Shown here: positions 9,001 through 17,200 of the stretch, piece after piece | Position numbering within the stretch: position 1 is the stretch's first letter | Layout of the letters: each line of letters opens with the position of its first letter | Origin: Roseateles toxinivorans | GTDB lineage: Bacteria; Pseudomonadota; Gammaproteobacteria; Burkholderiales; Burkholderiaceae_C | DNA length: 64,000 bases | Direction of reading: 5' to 3' | Assembly (NCBI RefSeq): GCF_004362525.1 | Contig: NZ_SNXS01000009.1 | Coordinates: forward strand, 1 to 64,000 | Notes under the pieces: generated by a model | Seen by the model: only the letters and a program-made list of their open reading frames with translations | What the model was told of the DNA's origin: nothing | Database searches by the model: none | Program-made: the position numbers and the translations under genes

Positions 9001-11218
9001 CGCTCTGGCAATTCCATTCCCAGGTGCCGGCACCCGTTCCCTCCAGGATGTTGCTCAAGCGGCTGCGCTCACTTTGGAGCTCGCGGGTCTGCTCGATCAC
9101 ACGACGCTCCAGACTGCCGTTCAGCGCGGCAAGCCGGCCCTGATGACCCTGCTGCAAGCGCCAGTAGAGAAACAGCAGCGCATAGAGCGCGCCGGCCAGC
9201 AAGACGGGTAGCCACAGCCGGTCTTGCCATTGCGACAGGACCTGCTGCTGCATGGCACTCATCGGCACGACTGCGCGGTAGAGCACCTGCGCGCTGGGGT
9301 CGCCGGCGTTCGGGTCAACAATGCTCTGCGCGCTCAGCACCTCGCCCTGCCGGCTTTGCCAAGCGCGCAAGGTGTCGGCAGGTGTCCGGACGCCCACCGA
9401 AATTGGGTCGTAGCGGTCCGACCAGACTTCGCCTGGCTGGCCTTCCAGCAAGCCCTGCCGGCTCAGCCAGCGCTCTTCACGGCTCAGCACGTGCAGGCTG
9501 CCCCCCCAGGGCAGGCGAAGTGCCTCGGCATTGAAGCGCGCTGAGATGTCAACGTCCATTTCCAGCACACCGAAGAGCTTTTCACCGTCCAGAACCGGCA
9601 TCGAGTAGCGGAGCAGCTGCCTCGGCGATTCATCCGACTTACCCTCGCTTTGGTGATTCTGCGTCTCCATGGGGTGAGCCCAGGCCTCACCCCTGAGCAG
9701 TGTGGAGCGAATGTCGTTCAGCAAATCTATCCGGGCGGTGTCGACCCCTTGATCGAACAGAACTTCGCCGAGTTCACGTGGCTGGCGCCGCCAGCTCACC
9801 AGCTGGCTGGCCGGCCCGGCAAGTCGAATCAGCCTGACCTCCTGCGCATCCAGGTTGGCCCTGCCATAAGCTGCGAAGATCTGGCCCATGCGTTGCTGCC
9901 AGAGACGGCGGCTGGAGCCATCCAGCGGGTCCCGCCCGGATGCGTCACTGCGAATCAGTCCGTCAACCGGCGGCGTGCCGCGCAGGAAGATCAGCGCTGT
10001 TTTGCGGCTTTTTACTGCGGTGTTGCCCGCGTTGCCGCGCTGGTCGGCCAAGGCTTGCAGCTCCCGCTCGAAGCGGGCGGCAACGGTCTCTCGCACCTGC
10101 CACCAACTGAAGGCCGCGTACGCGCTTCCCAGCACCAGCAGGGCCAGCAAGGACCAGCGGGCGAGCTGGCTTCGGGCGAAGTCCATCAGGCTGCGTCGGC
10201 CGGCCCCATCGTCGAGTACGGCCCGCGGTGTTGCTGTGACGAGGTGGGTGATCAGCGATGCCAGCAAACTCAGCAAGGCCCCAAGCGCCAACAGCAGCCC
10301 GACGGGGGCTAAGCTTGCCTGGGTCTGCAAGGCCTGGCTGGCCTGCAGCTGAAGTTGCCACCGCCTCCCGAACACCGAGAGTTGATTTTCGACGATGCGC
10401 CCGGGCGCCGTTGCAAGCTCGGTGCCGCCTCGCCGCGTCGTGAAGAAAGGGCTAGGCTCGCCCACCTCACCAAGACTGAGATCCACTAGCGCGAACTCGT
10501 CGAGCAGGGGCTTGAGAACCTCCTCGGCAAGCAAAGGGGCATAGGTCCACCCCAGGGTAGCAGCCAGGCGGCCAGCCCCGTCCGGCGGCAGGGCGCCCGA
10601 CGAGTACATGGGCAGCAGAATCAGGAAGCCTTGGCGAACCTTCTGGTCGGCCTGCACCAAGGTGAGCGGCGCAGTCAGGCGAACCGCAGCGTCACGTGAA
10701 GCCGCCACGGCGGCGTCGCGCCGGGTGGTCTCGGAGGCGATATCCAGGCCGACCGCACCTTGGTTGGCAGCCTGCGGGTAGATGTACTCGATAACGAAAC
10801 GATCACCTGAGTTGGGTGCCAGCTCGCGCAGTTGGAAGCTGGGCATGCCGTCACCCCGGACACGGCGCAACTCGTCGCCGTCGTGGCCTTTCGGCCAGCG
10901 CCGGATGAAACCGAAGCCTCGCGCCCCGGGAAACTCTCGCGACAATTCGCGGCTTTGCGAGTAGGCGGAGAAGGTCTCGCGGCTGATGTTCGCCCCGCCG
11001 CCTGCGAGGATGGCGCCGCGAGCACCGCGCAGGCCGTACTCGTAGAGCCCGAATCGGGCCTCGACTTGCTGCGCTGCCCGTTCAGCCTGGCGTTCCAGTT
11101 CCGCGGCCAGCCGCTGCTCGTTTTCGTGCGCTAGCCACCAGGCGGCCATAGCCGTGACGAGCAGGCCAAGCAGGCCGACCCAAAGCCAGGGGCGTCCGTT
11201 CCGTGGCTTCCTTAACAT
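6038..11218 (-). CDS. CHASE-domain hybrid histidine kinase with two receivers and HPt
   Basis: A 1726-residue membrane kinase. A membrane segment (about 11-28) leads into a CHASE-type periplasmic domain (about 50-290). Two more segments (305-328, 353-373) bracket a short cytoplasmic stretch; a second extracellular sensor domain (375-665) and a last segment (668-687) follow. Next come two PAS domains (715-840, 850-980), HisKA with His1010 ([11 protein letters not shown]), HATPase, a first receiver (EDE...LLVDWNL), a second receiver (LLVVDDSDIN...VLMDIQMPG), HPt ([13 protein letters not shown]) and the C-terminal module shared with the other two kinases. GGGAG precedes the ATG at 11218. The double extracellular input and double receiver are unusual and suggest integration of two outside signals. 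Confidence 0.9.
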   Translation of the reverse strand: MLRKPRNGRPWLWVGLLGLLVTAMAAWWLAHENEQRLAAELERQAERAAQQVEARFGLYEYGLRGARGAILAGGGANISRETFSAYSQSRELSREFPGARGFGFIRRWPKGHDGDELRRVRGDGMPSFQLRELAPNSGDRFVIEYIYPQAANQGAVGLDIASETTRRDAAVAASRDAAVRLTAPLTLVQADQKVRQGFLILLPMYSSGALPPDGAGRLAATLGWTYAPLLAEEVLKPLLDEFALVDLSLGEVGEPSPFFTTRRGGTELATAPGRIVENQLSVFGRRWQLQLQASQALQTQASLAPVGLLLALGALLSLLASLITHLVTATPRAVLDDGAGRRSLMDFARSQLARWSLLALLVLGSAYAAFSWWQVRETVAARFERELQALADQRGNAGNTAVKSRKTALIFLRGTPPVDGLIRSDASGRDPLDGSSRRLWQQRMGQIFAAYGRANLDAQEVRLIRLAGPASQLVSWRRQPRELGEVLFDQGVDTARIDLLNDIRSTLLRGEAWAHPMETQNHQSEGKSDESPRQLLRYSMPVLDGEKLFGVLEMDVDISARFNAEALRLPWGGSLHVLSREERWLSRQGLLEGQPGEVWSDRYDPISVGVRTPADTLRAWQSRQGEVLSAQSIVDPNAGDPSAQVLYRAVVPMSAMQQQVLSQWQDRLWLPVLLAGALYALLFLYWRLQQGHQGRLAALNGSLERRVIEQTRELQSERSRLSNILEGTGAGTWEWNCQSGETHFNARWAEILGYQLDALPPMSGDGWVEYLHPADLERTRQLLIAHFKGESRQYVCESRMRHRDGHWVWTLSSGRVMTRTPDGRAEWISGTLLDISEMRAAQLERERFGNLLRGVLQAATDFSIIATEPDGLITVFNAGAERLLGYTADEMIGRQTPAVMHLADEVVQRGTALSAAEGHTVEGFRVFVTLPERQGTEQREWTYVHKDGSHVPVSLTVTVVRDERGNIVGYLGIAQDISARLAAERALRHAKAAAEAASAAKGMFLANMSHEIRTPMNAVIGIAHLLADTPLNEDQRQLLSKLQVAGRSLLGVINDVLDLSKIEAGELAVERIGYQLSAVLRDLDAVFADQARAKGLSWEVASAPEVPEALVGDPQRLKQVLSNLLSNAIKFTASGEVSLRVERCDLDAYRQGLRFTVRDSGVGITPEAQAQVFQPFAQAEAATTRRFGGTGLGLAIVKHLAGLMGGTVELVSQPGQGSVFSLELPLQSQALTVSSAPHRMEAIVVEDEAVQRERLSALCSGFGWQARSFAEAGSLLDLMLERQQTGQPMPDVLLVDWNLGDGLDGISAMRRLRESLPAGSVPAALLITQDERQALQTEDIAEVVDAVLAKPANPSTLFNAVNEAIAKRKGGSEHLLDQSVIRRLGGGLLPDVRLLVVDDSDINLEVARRLLERQGAVVQCDSHGEDALKRLAQGEVFDAVLMDIQMPGMDGLEATRLIRERLQLRDLTVIALTAGALAEERRRALEAGMDDFLTKPLDPETLVRTLRRHIEARRGAPLPVRGIDAQAALPADWPQIEGIDAQGTAHRLGGDTGLFHRLLTRLLQSHGAEWVNGLAELPAEQAAAQLHKLRGSAGLLGALRVQELAAEGEERLRVGASPAELKVLRGSLAQSIAALQSAAEAWLAQPLETSDGSEEPPLADAQAAFAELLSLLRRQDLEAGSVLQSLRRWLREQGLRAEEVDAVERCVDDLDFEKALSLLEAQSLGS

Positions 11219-11336
11219 CGCGCTCCCTGCAGGCTAGGTTGTCCGCGGAGCTCCCCGCTCCACGAACGGACTTTATTGCAAAATGGGCTGAGGTTCGCAG
11301 GCGCACAGCCTGTGGAGCACCAAAGGGAGAATACAA

Positions 11337-13103
11337 ATGGCCGACAAGCCACGCCTGCTGCTGGTCGACGACGACACAGTCGCTCTGCAAGTACTGAGTA
11401 AGACCCTGGCGCCCTATGCGCGCATGCGCTTTGCGCGCAGCGGTACCGAAGCACTCAAAGCCGTCAACGAAGAACTGCCCGACCTGCTGATTCTTGACGT
11501 CAATATGCCGGGGCTTGGCGGGATGGATGTGCTGGCAGCCTTGCGCGCGAAGCCGGCGAGCGTGCACCTGCCAGTCATCCTTGTCACCAGCGCCAGCGAC
11601 GAGACTTTGGAGGCGACGGCGCTGGAAATCGGCGCGCAAGACTTCATTCGAAAGCCGTTCCAACCGGAGCTGCTGGTGGACCGGATGAGAGCGCTGTTGC
11701 GGCTGTCCGCACTGCGGGCGCCGAACGCCTCGCTGACGACGGACCGGCTTCGCCAGGGCGCGCGCATCTTGCTCGTCGACGACGATCCGGTGGCTATCGA
11801 GTTCATGCGCGCCTCCCTGGCCCCGCTCGGGGCCACGTTGATGGCCGCTGCCGACGGAGAACAGGCGCTCGCCTCGATGCATGACCAAGCTCCCGACCTG
11901 GTGTTGCTGGATGCGGAGATGCCGCGCCTGGACGGCTACGCGGTGTGCCAGGCCATGCAGGTCGACCCAGTGCTGGCCCAGGTGCCCGTGGCCTTTGTCA
12001 GCGTCAATGCCGAAGCCAAGTTCGAAACGCTCAGTTTTGCGGTGGGGGCTTCCGACTTCCTGGCCAAGCCCTTCAAACCTGAGGTTCTGCTGGCCCGGGT
12101 TCGCAAGTTGCTTCAGCTGCGCAGCGAGCGTGATGAGGCGGTCAGTGCCATCGCCGCCCAGTGGCAGGAACTGGGTGACCGCCGGGTGGCCGAGCTGGTT
12201 TCGGTCGCCTCGGACGCCATCGTCTCGGTGGACGCCACCGGCGTGGTGCGTCTGATGAACAAGGCGGCAGCGGCCTTGTTCGGCATTTCCATCGAGCGAG
12301 CGTTGGGCCAGCAGGCCGAGGCAGTGCTACCCGGCTGGATGGTGATGGGCTTCGTCAGTGAAGCCTTTGGCCTTGCCAATGAGCGCCGGCGCAGCGGTCG
12401 AGGCGGGCGGGTATTCCGCCTCTATCGCGGCGATGGCGCCGTCCGCTCCGTGGAGCCGGTGGTTTTTCAGCAGGGCTCCGCGCAGCACCGCATCACCACG
12501 GTCGTGCTGCGCGATGCGACGGATCGGATCGCCGCGGAGCAGCGCCGCGAGGTGCATAGAGACGATGTGGTCACTTCTGCCGTTCAACTGGCCTTGCTTC
12601 AGGCGCTAGCCAGTGGGGACCGTTCGGCCGAAGACCTGCTGGCGGCCGCTCAGGGTCGGGTCGCCCTGCCGCTGAACGCGCCGCGACTCAGCGAGTTCGA
12701 CCTTGCCCTGGAAATACAGCGGGTGCAGGAATGGGGGTTGAAACGGCCGGTGCCGATCCGGCTGCATCTGGTGCTGCCGACCCGAACGCTTGGGGCAATG
12801 GGCAATGCCGACAACTTCCGCCAGGGGCTGGAAAAGCTGCTGGCCGTTGCAGCATCGTGTGTCACGCGAGGTTTGGATGTGGACATCAACTGCAAGGTCG
12901 AAGAGGCCGTATCTCTGGATTTATGTCTTCGTGCGGAGCTTGCGGATCACCGCGTCGTCGAATCTCCTGCCTGGCGACTGGCGCTGATGCAGTTAGGTGC
13001 CGGCGGAGCGATCACCGCGGAAGACGCTGGATCAGCGCATCTTCCGACCACCATCGCCCTCAGACTCTTGAGGCCCCGCGCCTCCACGGACGTCGTCGAC
13101 TGA
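11337..13103 (+). CDS. Response regulator, REC-REC-PAS with kinase-like C-terminus
   Basis: A 588-residue protein divergent from the CHASE kinase. Two complete receivers are visible: the first at about 5-120 (LLLVDDDT, phospho-Asp in LLILDVNMPG, Lys in FIRKPF) and the second at about 140-260 (ILLVDDDPV, LVLLDAEMPR, FLAKPFKPE). A PAS domain follows (about 285-400). The last 170 residues are arranged like a kinase core: a helical stretch with HRDD where a dimerisation helix would sit, then NADNFRQGLEKLLAVAASC, which resembles an HATPase N-box. No Asn box or glycine-rich ATP lid remains, so the core is probably catalytically dead. There is no DNA-binding or enzymatic output domain, so it probably works as a phospho-dependent adaptor or phosphate sink. 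Confidence 0.85.
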   Translation: MADKPRLLLVDDDTVALQVLSKTLAPYARMRFARSGTEALKAVNEELPDLLILDVNMPGLGGMDVLAALRAKPASVHLPVILVTSASDETLEATALEIGAQDFIRKPFQPELLVDRMRALLRLSALRAPNASLTTDRLRQGARILLVDDDPVAIEFMRASLAPLGATLMAAADGEQALASMHDQAPDLVLLDAEMPRLDGYAVCQAMQVDPVLAQVPVAFVSVNAEAKFETLSFAVGASDFLAKPFKPEVLLARVRKLLQLRSERDEAVSAIAAQWQELGDRRVAELVSVASDAIVSVDATGVVRLMNKAAAALFGISIERALGQQAEAVLPGWMVMGFVSEAFGLANERRRSGRGGRVFRLYRGDGAVRSVEPVVFQQGSAQHRITTVVLRDATDRIAAEQRREVHRDDVVTSAVQLALLQALASGDRSAEDLLAAAQGRVALPLNAPRLSEFDLALEIQRVQEWGLKRPVPIRLHLVLPTRTLGAMGNADNFRQGLEKLLAVAASCVTRGLDVDINCKVEEAVSLDLCLRAELADHRVVESPAWRLALMQLGAGGAITAEDAGSAHLPTTIALRLLRPRASTDVVD

Positions 13104-13246
13104 GAATGTCGGCTCATCGCCTGCCCTCTACGCAGGGCCAAGAACCAGAGCCTGGGCTAGCATCTGATAACCACCGCTCGCGACCACCACCCCTGCGCAG
13201 GCCTGGCTCAGGGCGGGCCCATAATCAAATTCTAGGGGGACGCGCT

Positions 13247-14251
13247 TTGAGACCTTCCAATCGACGGAGTCAGGCAACACTGCCGCGCAGGTTCTGGCTT
13301 TCGGTATGCTGGATTGGGCTGACGCTGTTTGCCGGTGCAGGCCGGTGCGCGACACTGACGCTGGCGGTGGCCGACATCCCGTACTCCGCACCCGTGCTCA
13401 TCGCCGAGGCCGAAGGCTATTTCGCGGCCGAGGGCCTGGACCTGCAAGTCAAGCACTACCCGGTCGGGCGCATCTGTCTGGAACGGCTGCTGGCCGGCGA
13501 GGCGCATTTCGCCACCGTGGCCGATACGCCGATCACGCTGGCCGGCTTCACCCGGCGCGACTTCGGCATCCTGGCCACGACCACCCTGTCAGGACGCGAG
13601 AACCAGGTCGTGGTGCGCACCGACCGGAGCATCCGTCAGCCCGCCGACCTGCAGGGCAAGCGGCTGGGCGTCATCCCGGGGACCAGCGGCCATTACTTTG
13701 CCGACACCTTCCTGCTCTTCCATGGCGTGAAGATCGACAAGGTGACCGAGCAGCCCCTGGACCCCAAGGACCCGGTCGGCGCCCTGGTGCGCGGTGAGGT
13801 GGATGCGGCTTCGCTTTTCGGCACCTATGTCACGGACGCGCTGAATCGGCTGGGGCCGCAGGGCCGGGTGCTGCCCGGCCCGGCCTTTTTCAGCGTCACC
13901 TTCAACATCGTCAGCCGGCCCGCCAGCCAGGGCGTCAGCGACGACGATGCCATGAAGCTGCTGCGGGCCGTGCAGCGCGCCACGGTCCTGCTGCAGCGCG
14001 AACCCGAGCGCGCCCGCGCCATCGTGGCCAAGGCGCTCAAGGTGTCAGTGGAGGACCTGGCAAAGACCTGGAGCGGCTTCGAGTTCCGGCTGCACCTGTC
14101 ACAGGCGCTGATCACCACGTTGGAGGCCGAGGCCCGCTGGGCCTTGCGCCGACGGCTGGTGCCGGCCGGCGAGGTACCCGACTACCTGGACCTGGTGCGC
14201 CCCGAGCCGCTGAAGAAGCTCGACGCGCGCGCTGTGAACCTCATCAAGTGA
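13247..14251 (+). CDS. NMT1/THI5-like periplasmic substrate-binding protein
   Basis: A 334-residue solute-binding protein of the NitT/TauT/SsuA (NMT1-like) type. It has a signal peptide (RRFWLSVCWIGLTLFAGAGR, then CA) and the typical opening of the mature domain (ADIPYSAPVLIAEAEGYFAA). Family patterns include LDLQVKHYPVGR, ADTPITLAGF and LQGKRLGVIPGTSGHYF. A TTG start at 13247 is favoured: AGGGGGA lies six bases upstream and it opens directly onto the signal peptide. Seven bases separate its stop from the likely start of the next kinase, and no permease or ATPase gene is nearby. The protein is therefore more likely the sensory ligand binder for that kinase than part of an importer. Confidence 0.85.
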   Translation: MRPSNRRSQATLPRRFWLSVCWIGLTLFAGAGRCATLTLAVADIPYSAPVLIAEAEGYFAAEGLDLQVKHYPVGRICLERLLAGEAHFATVADTPITLAGFTRRDFGILATTTLSGRENQVVVRTDRSIRQPADLQGKRLGVIPGTSGHYFADTFLLFHGVKIDKVTEQPLDPKDPVGALVRGEVDAASLFGTYVTDALNRLGPQGRVLPGPAFFSVTFNIVSRPASQGVSDDDAMKLLRAVQRATVLLQREPERARAIVAKALKVSVEDLAKTWSGFEFRLHLSQALITTLEAEARWALRRRLVPAGEVPDYLDLVRPEPLKKLDARAVNLIK

Positions 14252-14258
14252 GCCCAGC

Positions 14259-17200
14259 TTGCAAGTCCGCCGACTGATGTTGTGGGGCATTGCACTGGCC
14301 TTCGGGCTGGTGGCCGTGCACCAGGTCGCCGTCGAGTCGCTGGAGCGGCAGCGCGAGCGCATCGACGTGGTGCAGCTGGGTGTCGGCAAGGTGTCGCGTG
14401 ACGCCGCCGGTCTGCTGGTTTTGACGCAGGACTATCTGCTGCACGGCCATGTGCGTGCGCGGCGGCAGTGGCATGCCGTGCACACCGAGCTGATCCAGAC
14501 CCTGCACGCGCTCGACGGCCCGGCGGTGGGCCTGAAGGACGATATCGACGATTTGGTGGCTGTGACCGAAGGCCTGCCGTCCCTCTTTGCCGCGCTTGAA
14601 TCGGCGGCTGGGGCGGGCGCCGCCGATGCCGATGCAGAGGGTGCGCGGCGCCAGATGCTGTCCGACCACCTGGTGGCTGAAACGCGCCGCATCAGCGATG
14701 GTGCATTCGACCTGGTCAGCGGACTGATCGATCTGCGCAGCCAGCAGCAGCACCGGCTGCGCAGCGCGACCTTGGCCGCGAATGCTTCGCTGGCTGCGCT
14801 GCTGGCAGGTCTGGTGGCCATGGTGCTGCGCCGCGTGCTGCGCCCGATGCGCCGGCTGCAGGACACGGCGCGCTGCATCGAGGCCGGCGAGCTGCAGGCC
14901 CGCAGCGCCTACCCGGCGCCGGATGAGTTCGGCTCGCTCTCGCAAAGCTTCGACGCCATGATCCAGTCCCTGCAGGACCGCCAGGCCGCGTTGGAAGCCA
15001 CCCGCCGTGACCTCCGCACCGTGCTCGACGCCATGCCCTCGATGATCGGCTACTGGGACCGCAACCTCGACAACCGCGTCGCCAACCGGGCCTACCACAC
15101 CTGGTTCGGCGTCGATGCAGACACTCTGCCCGGGCGCAATATGCGCGAGCTGCTCGGGCCTACACTGTTCGAGTCCAACCGGCCGTATATCGAGGCAGCG
15201 CTGCGAGGCGAGCCGCAGACCTTCGAGCGCTCTATCCCGCGCCCAGATGGCCAGGGCCTGCGCCACTCGCTGGCCCACTATCTGCCCGACCGCCAGGGCG
15301 ACGAGGTGAAGGGCTTCTACGTCATCGTTCACGATGTCACCGAGCTGAACGAGGGCCGCCTGCAACTGGCAGCCGCTTTGCGCGAGAACGAGGCCTTGCT
15401 GGCGGCGATCCAGCAGTACGCCATCTTCTCGGAAATGGGCTCGGACGGCCGCTTCATCACGGTCAACGACAACGTCTGCCAGCTCACCGGGTTCTCGCGC
15501 GAGGAACTGCTCGGGAAGACCTATGCCGTGCATCAGCCGCTGCTCAGCTCGGGCGACTTCGATAGCGAGATCTGGCCCGCCCTGCGCGCCGGTCGGGCCT
15601 GGCAGGGGGAGATCGGCGGCGTCGCGAAGGATGGCAGCGTCTACTGGACCTACGCGGTGATGGTGCCCGTGAAGGCCGAGGACGGCTCGATCCGGAAGTA
15701 CGTGTCGATCCGCACCGACATCACGGCGCAGAAGCGCCTAGCGCAGGAAGTCCAGCGCAGCAACGAGCGCTTCGAGCTGGCGGCCGGCGCCGCAGGCATC
15801 GGCGTGTGGGACTACGACGTCGTCGCCGGCACCCTTGTCTGGGATGACCAGATGTATGCGTTGTACGGCCGCCATCGCTCGGGCGGGCTTGAGCCCTACA
15901 CGCTGTGGAGCGACAGCGTTCACCCCGAAGACAGGGCCAGCAGCGAGAAGGCTCTGCAGGACTCCATCGACGGGTATGCCGCCTTCGATCGCCAGTTCCG
16001 CATCGTCAGGCCCGACGGCGAGGAGCGATATCTCAAGGCCATGGCCCGCGTCGTGCGGGACGCCAACGGCCGACCGCTGCGCATGATCGGCGTCAACTTC
16101 GACGTGACCGAAAGGCTGCGAACCGAAGCCGCGCTGCAGGCCAATGAGAACCTGCTGCGCAGCGTCGGGCGCATGGCCCTGGTGGGCGGCTGGCGCGTCG
16201 ACCTCCGGGCCGGCCGGGTGCACTGGAGCGAGCAGACGCGCGCCATCCACGAATTGCCGGCCGACTTCGAGCCGACGCTGGACACAGCCATGAACTTCTA
16301 CGCGCCCGAGAGCCGCCCGGTGATCACCGATGCCGTGAACCGGGCGATCGCCAGCGGCCGTGGCTGGGACTTGGAGTTGTGCCTGATCACCTATACCGGC
16401 CGAACAGTCTGGGTGCGGGCGATGGGCGAGGTGGAATTCGACGCCCAGGACAAGCCGGCGCAACTGGTCGGGGCCCTCCAGGACATCACCGAGCGCCGTC
16501 GCACAGACGACCTGCTCCGCGCGGCCACCGCCGCGGCCGAAGCCGCCAGCGCGGCCAAGAGCGCCTTCCTGGCCAACATGAGCCACGAGATTCGCACGCC
16601 GCTGAACGCGGTGATCGGGCTGGCGCACCTGCTGCAGCGCACGCCGCTGAGCACCGAGCAAGCGCCCTATGTGCAGAACATCCTGCTGTCGGGCAAGGCG
16701 CTGCTGGGCATCGTCAACGATGTGCTGGACCTGTCCAAGATCGAGGCCGGCGAGATGGCGCTGGAGCGTACCACCTTCAGCCTGCGCGACGTCAGCTCGT
16801 CGCTGGAGGCGCTTTTCGAGGACCAGGCCCACAACAAGGGCCTGGTCCTGGCCATGACGCCTGAAGCCACGCTGCCGGACGCCCTGCTGGGCGACCCCAC
16901 GCGTCTGCGCCAGGTCCTGGTCAACCTTTTGGGCAACGCGATCAAGTTCACCGAGCACGGTCAGGTCGAACTGCGCATCCAGGCCCTGGCGGCGCCGGCC
17001 GGCCACTGCCGCTTACGCTTCGAGGTGCGCGACACCGGCGTGGGCATCGCCGCCGACGTGCTGCCCACGCTCTTCGCCCCCTTCTCGCAAGCCGACGCGT
17101 CCACCACGCGGCGCTTTGGCGGCACGGGGCTGGGCCTGTCGATCACCAAGCACCTGGCCGAGCTGATGGGCGGACAGGTGGGCGTGCTCAGCACGCCGGG

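Noticed and set aside
12731-13246. An N-terminal extension of the substrate-binding protein
   Set aside because: It overlaps the double-receiver gene. The TTG at 13247 has a strong ribosome site and opens the signal peptide.
15738-17006. A 422-codon minus-strand frame inside the third hybrid kinase
   Set aside because: The plus strand encodes PAS, HisKA and HATPase motifs without interruption; the minus frame is a shadow.
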